Part shown: one piece after another, positions 24,853 through 36,400 of the stretch
Position numbering within the stretch: the first letter of the stretch is position 1
Layout: each line of letters begins with the position of its first letter
Source: Drosophila miranda
Taxonomy: Eukaryota; Arthropoda; Insecta; Diptera; Drosophilidae
NCBI RefSeq assembly: GCF_003369915.1
Contig: NC_046675.1
Coordinates: 16,802,001 to 16,866,000 of the forward strand
Reading direction: 5' to 3'
DNA: 64,000 nucleotides
The notes under the pieces: model-generated
Seen by the model: only the letters and a program-made list of their open reading frames with translations
Database searches by the model: none
What the model was told of the DNA's origin: nothing
Translations under genes and position numbers: made by a program

Positions 24853-27115
24853 GCGCGGTCGCATGAGGGTACGAATGAGGGTGCACGAACTCGAATTCCT
24901 GGCATCAAACAAAAGACTGGCGCACAAACACTAACCGAATCAGAAGCCGACTCAAAGTAAGACAATGATAGCGGACGCGCGGGCAGAGGCAGACTACTAA
25001 CTATCCTTTGAACGGATGAAGGCTATTCGGCGGCGTCGCTTAGCAGTAAATTCATAGACCTAAACGAAACCCCTAGTTAAAGTACGAATATGTACAAGTA
25101 TTTGTATTGTATTTGTATATGTATTTGTAATGCGTGTGAGTAAGTGTCTCTGATTGTTTGTAAATGTTTAAACTAAGTGTAATCGTAGCTATAATTGTAT
25201 ACATATGCATACATATTTAAAATGCTGTACAACAGAGCCTGCTCTCAGCGTCACGAAGGGAGCAAACAACCCCAAAAAATCTTCCAAACTCTGACGCCAG
25301 CTGAAAGCAGAGCCTCTTAATTGGACAGTAATCGTCTATAGTTGAAATGCTACGTATCGAAATCGTTGTTAAATCTGTTGTGTCCCGGCCAAAAACATAT
25401 TCTCAACATATCCCTCTTCCTGCCTAGCCGAGAACGGAGCCTATGCCTCGGAAAAGAAAACGAAAACCGCAACTATTTGAACTGCCCCGCCCCTCCCCCT
25501 TCAACCACTACAAGATCAAAGCCAAGTGTATCGAAAACAGACTTCTACTCCGACCCCACCCCGAAAGCCAAAAACGGGAAAAGTTATATTGGACACGTCT
25601 TGCGCCATTGCGTGCCAGTGCCCAGTGCCCAGTGCCCACTGCTGTGCTGGCCATTATTTAACTTTTAAACACGCGCCAAAAACAGCAGCCGATTTGAATT
25701 TAATGGGTACGGTCGAGAGATGTGAGTGGGCAGCAGCCAGAACTCAGGCACTCAGGCAGTCGGGCGGTCGGTCGTCCTGTCCCTGCTAATAGCAGCCATG
25801 GCAGCCAACAAGTGAGCAATAAAGAAAAGTTTAGAAAAATATGCGATAGCCATCCCATCCCACACCCCACACCACGCCACACCAACCCCAGCTCCAGCTC
25901 CAGCCGCAGTCCTAGCCCTAGCTCCCACCCCGAGCATAATAAGCTCACGAGCGATTGAATAGAGCACAATAAAAGCGGCAGCGACAAGAACCCAGAGCTG
26001 GAGCACGGATTTGTGCGCACGATAGCGCAAAATGATGACAATAAATGGAAAAGTTTTTAATAAGCTAATAAAATGATTTATGCGGGTCGAGAAATAAAAG
26101 TGCAGAGCTCAGCTGATTCCTAGAGCAAGGAACCAAGGCCAGCCGGGCGATGACAATTTGATGAGCACGATTTTGGTCAGACATCGACATCAGACACTTC
26201 ATTGATTGTTGGTCCTCCGAGAGTCCTTGGGAGTGTGCTTACTAGCTGGACCTTAGCCACAACGAATACATACATAGGTACACATACATATGTAAATATA
26301 ATTTATGGAATTTATGGTGATGAGAGATTGAGATTTTGTTGGGATAGAGGCTAGACCGTGGCAAGGCAGTTCATATAGTTGTTAGCCATAAAACACTTTT
26401 TCGATTATTGTAATGTTGCATACATTGGCAATTGTTATCAAGGCATTATCATATCAGAAGTACATATTAAAGCCGTAAGAAAAACGAAAAACTATATCAT
26501 AGACAAGGGCTAAAAACGACTATAAGTGTTCAAAAGTTTGTCATATCATTTTCGGTTATTTTCGATATACATACATATGTACGTTTTGACTTTCTAACGA
26601 AACAAAAACAAAACATCAAAATGGTAATGGAAAAAACAAAGCAAAAGAATAAGGACAAATCTTCAATGAATTATAGCAATTAGTAAGATCAATGTAATGT
26701 CATAATGTTTAAATGTAAAAGTTGTAGCATTCCAGAAAACTGTCTGATCTGAATTAGAGTAAATAGAGCAAATCGTAAGCTTCCTCCAAGTTTATAGGAA
26801 ATCCTTCCCCCGATAACGAGTCCATAAGAGAACGAGTAGTTTAAACCTTTTAAAAAACCGAACCCTGTAGAGCCACACATTTACACACACCACAAACACC
26901 ACAGACAAACACACACAGATGCATCATATCGCGTAATGTGCTAGAAGTATTTTATGAGCCTCAAGGAGAGCAATCGTCGTTGTACATACAAGCATAGAGG
27001 ATAACCCACATACATACCATACATATACACATCATTGTAACTATCTACATATGTAAAAATGCTTAAAATATTTGTGATAAAGTAATAATGTTAATGATAA
27101 GAAATAAAACGTAAA
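24853..27115 (+). other. Probable 3' UTR of the sidestep-like gene
   Basis: About 2.2 kb without a supported ORF follows the TAA at 24850-24852. AATAAA occurs at several places (about 25968, 26039, 26068, 26092), and the last clear one is at 27103-27108 before the sequence changes character. A long 3' UTR with alternative polyadenylation is plausible for a neuronal Drosophila gene (inference). Confidence 0.55.
27103..27108 (+). promoter_or_regulatory. Polyadenylation signal AATAAA (distal, sidestep-like gene)
   Basis: A canonical hexamer in A/T-rich sequence, and the last one before the CGATA cluster that starts near 27417. Confidence 0.45.
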
Positions 27116-27409
27116 CATAATATTATACTGAATTTGATTTAAATGAAGCAACCAATCGGGAACCCCTGACTATGGGAGGGATAACTTGGCATAAAACAAA
27201 GGGTTAGTTGATATTCTGATAGTTGATTTTCTGCTACAAGTATACAAAACCCAACTACATCCACTTACCAACGGACGATTCGATTCAAATTTGAAAAATT
27301 ACCGTTGTCTCCAATTTCAAATGCTGCCTGACAGAAGCTATTTGACATGAGATTAAGCAAGGGACGCACTATCTGTGTATCGCACTAAGTACCGATATTA
27401 TGAACAAAT

Positions 27410-27492
27410 ATATATATCGATATAAAGTGGCGCCACTCCTCGATAAGCTCTTTCCCTTAAATTTTGCCACTCCACATATCGATATATTATGA
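27410..27492. promoter_or_regulatory. CGATA cluster: candidate BEAF-32/DREF site between two genes
   Basis: TATCGATAT occurs near 27416-27424 and again near 27478-27486, with a further CTCGATAAG between them. BEAF-32 binds clustered CGATA and DREF binds TATCGATA (known). The position between the 3' end of the sidestep-like gene and the start of the GTPase gene fits a boundary or a housekeeping promoter. Confidence 0.45.
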
Positions 27493-29048
27493 AATGTATA
27501 ATACCTATATAAAATATCAACAAGTGTAAACAAATTAATTTGATTGCTCGTACACACATCTAAATTTAATGTTTAGAACATAGCTGTATGTCGCTATTAA
27601 ATATGTCCGTGTAAAATAAGTGCATTTAAGTGACCAGACCAGTCCCCAGCCCAGCAAGGAAAGTACCAGCTTCTTTACGCGCAATCCTGGCATTATTGAA
27701 CGGAGCATCATCATTGCATCAGATTCCGCTGGCCTTCCTGGGCCTATTGCATCAATTGTGAAATGTAAGTGCGCAGTGCATTGACCTACATTTTAATTCA
27801 ATATTGGACGCATAATATGATGCAATTGGCCCACGCAACTGTGCAACATAAGCACACACGTCACATGCTATGTATGCAATGATAGAAATAAACCTACGTC
27901 TGAAATTTTTTTTAACTTGACACGTACAACAGTCATCGCCCAAAGAAGCTTTTCGTGAATTGCTTTTCATCAATTTCAAGATATAGCGCCATCGTTCGCG
28001 TCGTTTGCTATCAGCGCGTCGCAGCTGATTCGATCAAAACAAACCGCCTTCGGTTTTGTGTAGAACCAGAAAGATGCGAAAAGCAAACAAGAATACGGGA
28101 CAATCAAAAGCTCGATATTCACCGGCCTTTGCATGCGCTTCCTCAGAATATGTGTACATGATCATCAATTTAAAATAAAAGGAGTTGAGCAACTACAACT
28201 AACTGTTTTTAGAAATAAAGTTTCATAAATGATGTGCTAAAACATATATACATACATATACCTCAAATGATGCAAGTGTCGCCTGAGAATCTAATTCGTC
28301 ACCTCACATTCCAGGCTCTACCCGAGTAGGGTATTGTAAAAGCTTTGGCAACTTTTTTTATTTGGGTGAATACACACATGTATGTGTGCATGTACGAGTA
28401 TGTATACGAGTTCTAAACGTGTGGGCGTAGCACAAAGCAGAGCAAGTTATAAACAAAATCGAAAGGCTGGCCGCCAAACACATAAAGCACAAGTCGGGAG
28501 CAGAGCCAGAAGCAGAAGAGATACAGCCAGAGATATAGCCAAATAACAGATTGGACCTGGGTGAAGCCAAAAGCGCAGCCAAAATCGATAATTTGTGCCA
28601 GCAAACCCGCGTCGCGCGCAATTGCGACCAAGTTTTGGTGTATAATTATTTGTAGAAGTGAGTCGTTAAGTACCACAGATATCGCTATAATTTGATTCTC
28701 GGGTAAGAAAATGTGGACTCCTCCGCCTAGGTCTCCATCCCATGTCATCCCTCCCCATTGTGTGTATCTGTATAAAGTCGGAGCAAACATAAACAAGAGT
28801 TTCAAGGTCGCTTCGCTGCAAGTCAAAGAGGAAAACGAAGAAAAACAGATATGATGTGTATACATATGTGTACATCGAAAAGAACATACATACATATGTA
28901 TAAACTTTTCTACACTTCTCTGTGTGTGTGTGTGTGTTTCAATGTCCCAATTCGCGAAAATATTGTACTCTTGTTCTATCGAAAATTGTTCTTTGTTACT
29001 GCTGTTTATCTCTTGTCCAACAATAAGTCTACTAATGTTTATAGCAAG
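27493..29048 (+). other. Upstream region and likely 5' UTR of the GTPBP-like gene
   Basis: 1.5 kb with no supported coding region. It includes a TG microsatellite at 28920-28937 and an A/T-rich stretch. An open frame continues upstream of the chosen ATG as far as 28851, but it crosses the microsatellite and has no coding character. A 5' UTR exon may begin anywhere from the CGATA cluster on. Confidence 0.45.
28920..28937. repeat. (TG)n microsatellite
   Basis: About nine TG units just upstream of the GTPase start codon. Confidence 0.85.
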
Positions 29049-30978
29049 ATGGAATCCTTCCTGAGTCTCTTCGATCCCAATCAGGACGACGGCTTTGACG
29101 AGGAGCCCGAGATAAATGGCAACTCCAGCGGCGGGGGCAGTAGTAGCAGCGACTACGAGATGGATGCCAACGCCAATGAGTGCAGTCCATACAGTGCCAC
29201 CACCACCGCCACGGCCAAGGGAAATTTGATCTTTGATTTCGAGCAGGGAATACTGCCACCGGAGCCACAGCTGGGCAATGTGGAGTACAAGCTAAAGCTG
29301 GTGAGTCCTTCCAAGCAGCGCTTCGAGCATCTCGTCACACAGATGAAGTGGCGTCTGCGTGAGGGCAACGGCGAGGCCATCTATGAGATCGGTGTGTCCG
29401 ATGCGGGCTATCTGCAGGGTCTCAGCGAGAAAGACATGAATGCCTCGCTGATGACTCTGAAGCAGATGGCCCATCACTTGGGTGCGAGCACCTCAGTGCT
29501 ACGCCGCAAGACCATCGCCGCTCGACGGGCGGTGGCCGAGGTGCTGGTGCGCAAGATTCCCGACGATCAGCATAACATTGAGGTGCGGGTAGCGGTTCTG
29601 GGCGGAGCCGACGCTGGCAAGTCCACACTCCTGGGCGTACTCACGCAGGACGAACTGGACAATGGACACGGTCGAGCGCGGCTCAACATGTTCAGGCATA
29701 TGCACGAGATCCAGTCGGGTAAACATAATGGATATCAACACCTTTTACCGCTTACTAACACCTGTCCTCCTCCTACTGCAGGTCGCACATCCTGCATCTC
29801 CCACGAGACTCTGGGCTTCGATGCGCTGGGGAATGTGGTCAACTACAAGTACAATGAGATGATGACGGCCGAGGAGATCAGCGATCGCTCCAGCAAGCTC
29901 GTTACCTTCATGGATCTGGCAGGCCATCGACGCTACATGCGCACCACGGTCCAAGCGCTGAGTGGCTATTCGCCACACTATGCCATGCTGGTGGTGTCAG
30001 CGGGCAGCGGCTGCAACGAAACTACCGAGGAGCACTTGGCCATTGTGCGTGCCCTGGACATGCCGTTCTTCATTTTGGTCACTAAGACGGACATTACGTC
30101 GCCGGACGCCACCGTGCAGGAGCTGCGCACACTTCTCACAAACATTGGGTGCCGCAAGGTGCCGTTCGTGGTCACCAATACCGATGAGGCTATTTCCGCT
30201 GGCTCGAATCAGGTGTCTGAGAACATTGTACCCATATTTTGTGTCTCGAATGTCACGGGAACTGGCCTAAATCTGGTCACCAAGTTTCTCTATGTCCTGT
30301 CGCCGGGCATAAGCAATGCGGAGAAGGATCGCCTCGAGCAGGAGTCCTGCGAGTTTCAGGTTGATGAAATTTTTCGGGTCACGGACGTTGGTCCCGTGGT
30401 GGGTGGTCTCCTGGTCCAAGGCGTGCTCACCGAGAATATGCCATTGAAAGTTGGCCCTCTGCCGAACGGAAGCTTCCATCCCGTCAGCGTCAATACCATC
30501 CATCGGAATAAGGCGCCATGTCGTGTGGTACGCGCTGGCCAGAGCGCCTCGCTCTCGTTTACCATGGACCAGGAGCTGCCAAATATGCGAAGCGGCATGG
30601 TACTGCTGGCCGACAGTCCGGACGAACCATACGGCACGTTCTTCTTTCAGGTGAGCCGACAAAAAGTGTTGATTCTTCCTTATAAACGCATCGATTCCTT
30701 TGCAGGCCAAGGTATCTGTGTTGTTCCATACCACGGCCATCTACGTGGGCTTCCAGACCACCGTGCACATTGGAAGCATTCGTCAGACTGCCGTTATTCG
30801 GGGCATAATGGGTGGGGAGAAGCTGGGGACCAACGATTGCGCCTCCGTGATGTTTGAGTTTGTCGGCCATCCGGAATACGTGCGTCCCGGCATGCGCATC
30901 CTGTTCCGCGAGGGCACCAGCAAGGGCATCGGCGTTGTCACGCAGGTGTTTCCCGTCAACAAAACTGGCACAAAGTGA
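29049..30978 (+). CDS. CG2017: GTPBP1/GTPBP2-type translational GTPase
   Basis: An EF-Tu-like GTPase of the GTPBP1/2 family; mammalian members act in ribosome rescue and mRNA surveillance (family knowledge). Exons 29049-29718, 29782-30650 and 30706-30978 give 603 residues. The N-terminus is acidic and Ser/Gly-rich (residues 1-60). The P-loop GGADAGKST starts at about residue 185, DLAGH (G3) at about 268 and TKTD (G4) at about 324. EF-Tu domain 2 sequence follows (VGGLLVQGVL), then the last domain (HTTAIYVGFQT, ending FPVNKTGTK). The start at 29049 has a good context (caagATGG) and begins the conserved-looking sequence. Introns are 63 and 55 nt; the first is in-frame and stop-free. The symbol is inferred from family and from neighbouring disp (CG2019), and is not verified. 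Confidence 0.93.
29719..29781 (+). other. 63-nt in-frame, stop-free intron in the GTPase gene
   Basis: GTAAAC donor and ctactgcag acceptor. Its length is divisible by three with no stop, so retention would insert 21 residues between EIQSG and RTSCIS. GTPBP1-family proteins are continuous across this junction, which supports splicing. Confidence 0.8.
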
Positions 30979-31324
30979 AACGATCCCGGCAGAAAAGTCG
31001 CCGGATATTGATATTATGATATATGACATATTTCCAACTCAGATGAAATGTAAATACTTAATTAGAGGATAGAGAGATGATGCGTGAAATCCCAGGCAGA
31101 TCAGATCTTCTGTACATTTAGTTTCGAGTTCTGTGATTTTTCGTTTAAGCTCGGATCAGTATATACTCGTATATAAACCAGCAGCAACAGCAGCAACAAA
31201 CAGGCTTCACAATTTGAAATTGTGTAATCTAATCGTTAATTTCCTTTAACCTAAACCTTAATCAAACCCAACAAATTAAAGACAACGACAAACAAGTTGC
31301 TCAACAATGAATTTATTCAATAAG
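30979..31324. other. Tail-to-tail 3' UTR region of the GTPase gene and ECSIT
   Basis: 346 bp between the TGA of the GTPase (+) and the TAA of ECSIT (-). An AATAAA for ECSIT lies on the minus strand at 31312-31317. No canonical signal is obvious for the + gene; ATTAAA-like sequence near 31275-31280 may serve. The 3' UTRs may overlap. Confidence 0.6.
31312..31317 (-). promoter_or_regulatory. Polyadenylation signal of ECSIT
   Basis: AATAAA on the minus strand, about 8 nt beyond the stop codon, implying a very short 3' UTR. Confidence 0.6.
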
Positions 31325-32572
31325 TTAACTTACGCTCGGCTCCTCCTCCTTACGGCTACGGCTACTGCTGGTCGCTGGAACACTGGCCGGTCCCTCGATC
31401 TCTTCTGCCTTGGCAGGCACTGTGGATGTGAACCTGAACAGAACGGGGACCTCGCCAATGGAAGGATTGCCATGCGCCTCCAACAGACGTATCCACGAGA
31501 GTAGCGAGTCCTTGGTGGAGGTGCCAGTGGCGCAGATGGCAAAAATAGTGCCATCGTCCTGCTGGTGGACCGAGCGCAGCTTGCCAAGCTGATTGTGGCG
31601 TCTCGGTGGGGGGCGACCGAAGAATGGCACCTCAATGTGCGACACATCATCCTCGTCCAGCTGCCGCTCGTCCAACTGGGCCAGGAACTCGGTGTCGGCA
31701 TCAGCGCGCAGGGTGAAGTAGTTAATGCGACGATTCCGTATCCATATGTGAAAGGGGCCCTCAATGTACAGGGCCTTTTGCCGAGAGTGCTCCCGCAACA
31801 GCTTCGACTGCTCCGGACTCATGCCGCTCACGATCCACGTCTCGTCCACGGCATCCTTGAGCTCCTTGGTATCGAATACGTTAATCTGCGACCGCAGATC
31901 GACCGTGCACATCCGCTCGACGGCCAGTTTGGCGATTTCCAGCGTATCGTCGGGCACCGGGTTGGGCAGGGGCCAGGGCGACAGGTTCTTGAACTTGGGC
32001 ATCCAGTACATCATCCGCCAGTACTTGCGCAGGGGGTGACCCTTGTTGCCGAACACATTCAGCAGCATGGCCTCCATTTCGTAGTCGGGCATGACGCCGA
32101 AGTCCTCCATCTGCTCCAGCAGGTCTATGATGCACTGCTGCTGCTTGGGATAGTGCATGAACTCGGCCTGAAACAGGTTCGTCGGTATGAATTTTCCCTT
32201 GGGCATCACATTGATCAGGGCCTTGTACACCTCGAGATCGTTCTCCACGCCAAAGTCGGGCATGTGCTTCAGTGCAGCGTAGATGAACTCGACATGGTTG
32301 CGCCTATGCACATCGCGCGCCTGGAAGATCTCCACCATTGTGAGGTACGTGTCCTTCGTCTTGTCCTGTGCTGCTGCAAACACATTACGGACAGCGGGCA
32401 GGCTCTTTGAGCCACCTGTGCCGGCACGTTTTGCATTTGGATTTCCGGAGTTGGAATTAGTCTCGTCGGCTGAATAGTTTCTGTGGAGAACGGCAGGAAC
32501 GCGTTGTCCGGCACAAAGCGGCTGGCGGCCAGTGCTGTGCATCCGCAGCAGGCACTGGGCTCGTCGCAGCAT
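31325..32572 (-). CDS. ECSIT: ECSIT, mitochondrial complex I assembly factor / Toll-pathway adaptor
   Basis: A single-exon gene of 415 residues. ECSIT bridges TRAF6 signalling in Toll/TLR pathways, and its mitochondrial form is a complex I assembly factor (known). The N-terminus (residues 1-35) is Arg-rich without acidic residues, as expected of a mitochondrial presequence. The body has the ECSIT core: LTMVEIFQARDVHRRNHVEFI, MPDFGVENDLEVYKALINVMPKG, MHYPKQQQCIIDLLEQMEDFG and PWPLPNPVPDDTLEIAKLAVER. The C-terminal half holds the conserved EGPFHIWIRNRRINYFTL block. Residues after about 385 are low-complexity (Ser, Arg, Glu). The start at 32572 is the only Met upstream of the presequence. The stop is followed at once by a polyadenylation hexamer. 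It is transcribed divergently from disp. Confidence 0.95.
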   Translation of the reverse strand: MLRRAQCLLRMHSTGRQPLCAGQRVPAVLHRNYSADETNSNSGNPNAKRAGTGGSKSLPAVRNVFAAAQDKTKDTYLTMVEIFQARDVHRRNHVEFIYAALKHMPDFGVENDLEVYKALINVMPKGKFIPTNLFQAEFMHYPKQQQCIIDLLEQMEDFGVMPDYEMEAMLLNVFGNKGHPLRKYWRMMYWMPKFKNLSPWPLPNPVPDDTLEIAKLAVERMCTVDLRSQINVFDTKELKDAVDETWIVSGMSPEQSKLLREHSRQKALYIEGPFHIWIRNRRINYFTLRADADTEFLAQLDERQLDEDDVSHIEVPFFGRPPPRRHNQLGKLRSVHQQDDGTIFAICATGTSTKDSLLSWIRLLEAHGNPSIGEVPVLFRFTSTVPAKAEEIEGPASVPATSSSRSRKEEEPSVS

Positions 32573-33460
32573 TTCTTATTTATAAATCTAAAAATTTAAC
32601 TATAGTAAATAAGATTACAAAACATTGCAGACTAGGGATGGTATAAACCATCGATAACTTGACATTTTCATCGAAAATTTATAAAAATCAGTTTTAATGT
32701 TAGTTTCAATGCTTTTCCGCTTTCAGTATTGGAGCGTATCTATATCCTGCTATGAAATTCCTTGCTGAAAAAATTGCTCATTCTAATTATTGATAAAGAT
32801 TTATGTATTATCTTTTACCCACAAAATTATTAAAATGTATTCTTTTTGTCTGTTGTTTTCTGGTGAATGATTTTTCGCACATCTTTTTAAGGTGCGCCCA
32901 AAAGCTGTACGACACTCGACTTTGCTAACTGACTAGCTGCAAAAATCTACTTGCAAATTTAGCGTGATATAATGTCTTACAGCTATAATTAGTCTTCTAG
33001 ACTTCGATATCCTACAAACGATGTATCGATGGTCGGAGAAAACATCGATCTATCGCGAAATTCCTTTGCAGCGCTATCGTATCCTGGCTTTTTGTTGTTA
33101 TTTCACAGTGTTTTCTGCATTATATTATATTACCCTTGTTCGCAAATTTTTGGTTCCTTTTTTGTTTTAGTTAGTTCCAAGCCCTAAGTTAGTTGCACAT
33201 TCGCCTGGCTAAAATGTAATTCCACAAGCCAAGCGCCAACAAGTGGATTTTTGATCCTGAAAATCCGAAAAAAAACCCAGGCAGTATCTATAACAAAACC
33301 AAAACAATAGCATTTGACCCTGCCCTGGTTTTCGGAGACACAAGCAGCCGTCGATGATATGATGGAGGAGGACTAGGAGTAACATCAACAGCGCTATGAT
33401 AAGCAAATAAGCAGAGGTTGATTCAATTATTGAAACGTTCAAAGGAACTGCTGCCTCGGC
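32573..33460. promoter_or_regulatory. Divergent promoter region of ECSIT and disp with DRE-like sites
   Basis: 888 bp between two head-to-head start codons. ATCGATA occurs at 32650-32656 near ECSIT; TATCGATGG near 33024-33032 and CATCGATCTATCG near 33043-33055 lie on the disp side. TATCGATA is the DREF element typical of Drosophila housekeeping promoters (known). There is no TATA box at a convincing position. The rest is A/T-rich. Confidence 0.55.
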
Positions 33461-36400
33461 ATGCTGTGCTTTGACTCAGAGAAGATGAACTGGTACTACC
33501 ACGTCCTAGCTAGACGTCCGTACCTGGTTGTCGTCTCCATTGCGGTCTGTTGCGTGGCCTGCATAATAGTGGCGCTCATCCTCAACAAGCTGCCCGACTT
33601 CAGTGACCCCACCTTGGTACGTATGACTGCTGCAGGTCCACGCACATCCATATCGACGCATGCTCAATCCTCATACTCCCACTCCGTCATTTACATTTCA
33701 GGGGTTCGAGACGCGAGGCACCAAAATAGGGAAGCGTTTGACGGCCTGGTACAATCTTCTGCAGGAGACAGACAGACATGGCGTGCTATTCTCGAATCCG
33801 TCGGTTATCTGGGAAAAGCGCAGAGTGGATGAGGGTTATGGAGTGTCCCAACTGCATCCGAATCATAGGCGCCGCAAGAACCAGCGGAAGCACAAAAACA
33901 AGAATAAGCGGCGAAAGGATCAGAAGAGGCACGAGCACTCAGAGGTGGCCGAGAAGATTATGTTGCTCAAGAAACGCCTGAAGGCTACCAGTGCCCCAAA
34001 AAGTGAAGGCGACCGAGATACATGGATGGGGGACAGCGGCGTCTTTCGGGACTACGAGATAACCAACGACAGTGCCTCCTCCCCGCTGGAGCCGACCCGG
34101 CGCAGTGAAAAGATCCAGTATGGGCATAATACCACTTCAGTGGATGAGGAAGAGCACCGCGAGCGCGTGCAAACTAAAAAGAGCACTTGGCGCCTGCTAA
34201 AACAGGCAGCCACACTGCCCACCGACAGTTGGGCGGATGCCCACCTGCGCCTGCCTATAGAAGGATACTTCTGTGATTCGTCGCCCCGCAGGGAATACTC
34301 TCACTTTGTGGTCCAGCGCATTGGACCCAATGCCACCGACTCGCTGTTTGATTTGAACGGCCTATTGGCCATGTGCCAGCTGCAGGAACAGATTAGAGAC
34401 GTTCCCAGCTACAAGGCATATTGCGAACCCGAAAGGTCGACCTCCGACTGCTGCCGGCCCTGGTCTTTACCCAACTACGCCGCACTGCTGGCCAACAAAA
34501 GTTCCTGTTTCGACCTAACGACCGATGATGTGAGCTCGCTGCAGTCTCTGCTGGTGGGCTGCTATGAATACTTTCACGACCTGAAGCTAGACAACAACTG
34601 CAATGAGTACTCTCGCTGCTATGCGCCTGAGGAATGCAAGCGCCACAATCTAGTCTACAACGTACTCAATTTCCTCAGCGACTTTAGCTTTATCAGGCCA
34701 AACGTAAGCAGCATTAGATTCTAGTAGTTTAAAACAATATTTAATGAGAATATTTTGCAGAATTCGAATGTTTACTTAAAGTACGCTATGATCTTTGTGC
34801 CTGTGGCGCAGTCCAACCGTGTGCTGCCACTATTTCATGAATGGGAGGATGTGTAAGTAGTGTGGATGTGGAAACTGGACTCAGTACTTTCGTAGGGTAT
34901 AACGATCGATGGGCCCCGATGGCATTATGCCATCCTTGGCCATGAACAGTGCCGGCACGCATATCTCGTCAAAGTAGGTGGTTAGATTGTACTTTGTAAA
35001 CAGTTTACGCATTGCCTTCGCAAAGTTATCCAACGACATGTCTTTTGGCTTGGGCTCTGGATAGATTGCATCCCGAAATTGTTCCGTTTCCTGGATGCGA
35101 TTGTAATAATTCCCATAGGTTGTCCAATAGTCCTTGTGGTTCATGTCAGGCTTAATGTCTTCTTTGCTCAAGTTTTTACGGCGCTGGCTTAGCAGCGACA
35201 CGTACTCCTTGTGGGAGTAGTCGAACATATATACCGTCTTTTGCAGGTCTTTCAGATATTGCTCGATCTGTTTGTACTGCACGGGCGGGCACACAAAGAA
35301 CAGCTTGTAGATCTCCTCGTTGCACCACTTGTTGCGCCGTACAAACTGTTCATACTCCTCGCGCCAGTCCATAGAACGGGGCCAGGACCTTGTTTTCATT
35401 TCCTGTCCGTTAACCTTGAGATTGTTCGCATAGTGGCCAGAGAGAAGCGAAGGGTCTTCTTGCGGTATTTTTTTAACGCGTGACCGCATTTCGGCTTTAT
35501 TATGATTCACGTAGTCCGCCTGTGTGGTGGTTTGACATTGGCGGCACTTTGGCAGGATATCCTCCAGAAAAATCTGATCCATTCCCGCCAATTGTGCTTC
35601 CCTCGTTTTCGGCGCCATTTCGCTGACTTATTTTAAATTTAGATTTTGTACACTTTAATGTTTGTCTGTAGAGTATTGAGTAATGACTGTATTTTCAGAG
35701 ACCTACGTAACGAGCTGGTGGAAGTGATTGCCATGGACTTGGGGCTGGAGAACGAACTGTTCAACGAGCTGCTGCTGACAGACGTTTGGCTGGTATCGCT
35801 TGGCGGCCTATTTGTGATGGCCAGCGTTTGGCTGTACACCGGTTCCGTCTTTATTACAGCCATGTCCTGCATTGCCGTCTGCTTCTCGTTGGGACTGGCC
35901 TACTTTGTCTACTCTATAGTCCTGGAGTTTGCGTTTTTTCCCTACATGAACCTCCTGGCCGTGATTGTGATCATTGGCATTGGGGCAGATGACGTGTTTT
36001 TGTTTTTGAAAATCTGGCATTGTGTGTTGGCCGAAAGATTTAGCAATCGCTGCGGCACATTGACCAACGCCCAGTCGCAGAGTGCACTGCCAGCACCATT
36101 GGATCGGGGCGAGCATACGGAAACGTTGGAGAACATCATGGCCTTGACAATGCGGCATGCCGCTGCGTCCATGTTTGTCACATCGCTGACGACGGCGGGC
36201 GCCTTTTACGCCTCCTACAGCAGCTCCATAACAGCCATTAAGTGTTTTGGGTAAGTTGTTCGGACACATCGTAATCCTTTGCTTTCAACTAATAAAAAAT
36301 TGGATTTTTCAGGATCTTTGCAGGAACAGTTGTGGTGACAAACTATTTACTGATGATCACTTGGCTGCCCGCCTCGGTCTCCATAATGGAACGCCTTTTT

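Noticed and set aside
24286-24927. Minus-strand 213-codon open frame opposite the receptor's last exon
   Set aside because: G/C-rich shadow of the Gly/Ser-rich cytoplasmic tail; no domain and no splice support.
24853-24963. Stop-codon readthrough of the sidestep-like gene
   Set aside because: The frame stays open about 36 codons past TAA, but TAA followed by G is a poor readthrough context and the added sequence has no recognisable feature.
28851-29048. N-terminal extension of the GTPase to an upstream ATG
   Set aside because: The extension is coded across a TG microsatellite and A/T-rich sequence. ATG 29049 has a better context and starts the family-like protein.
31565-32410. Plus-strand 281-codon open frame antisense to ECSIT
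   Set aside because: A shadow of the conserved ECSIT frame; no homology of its own.
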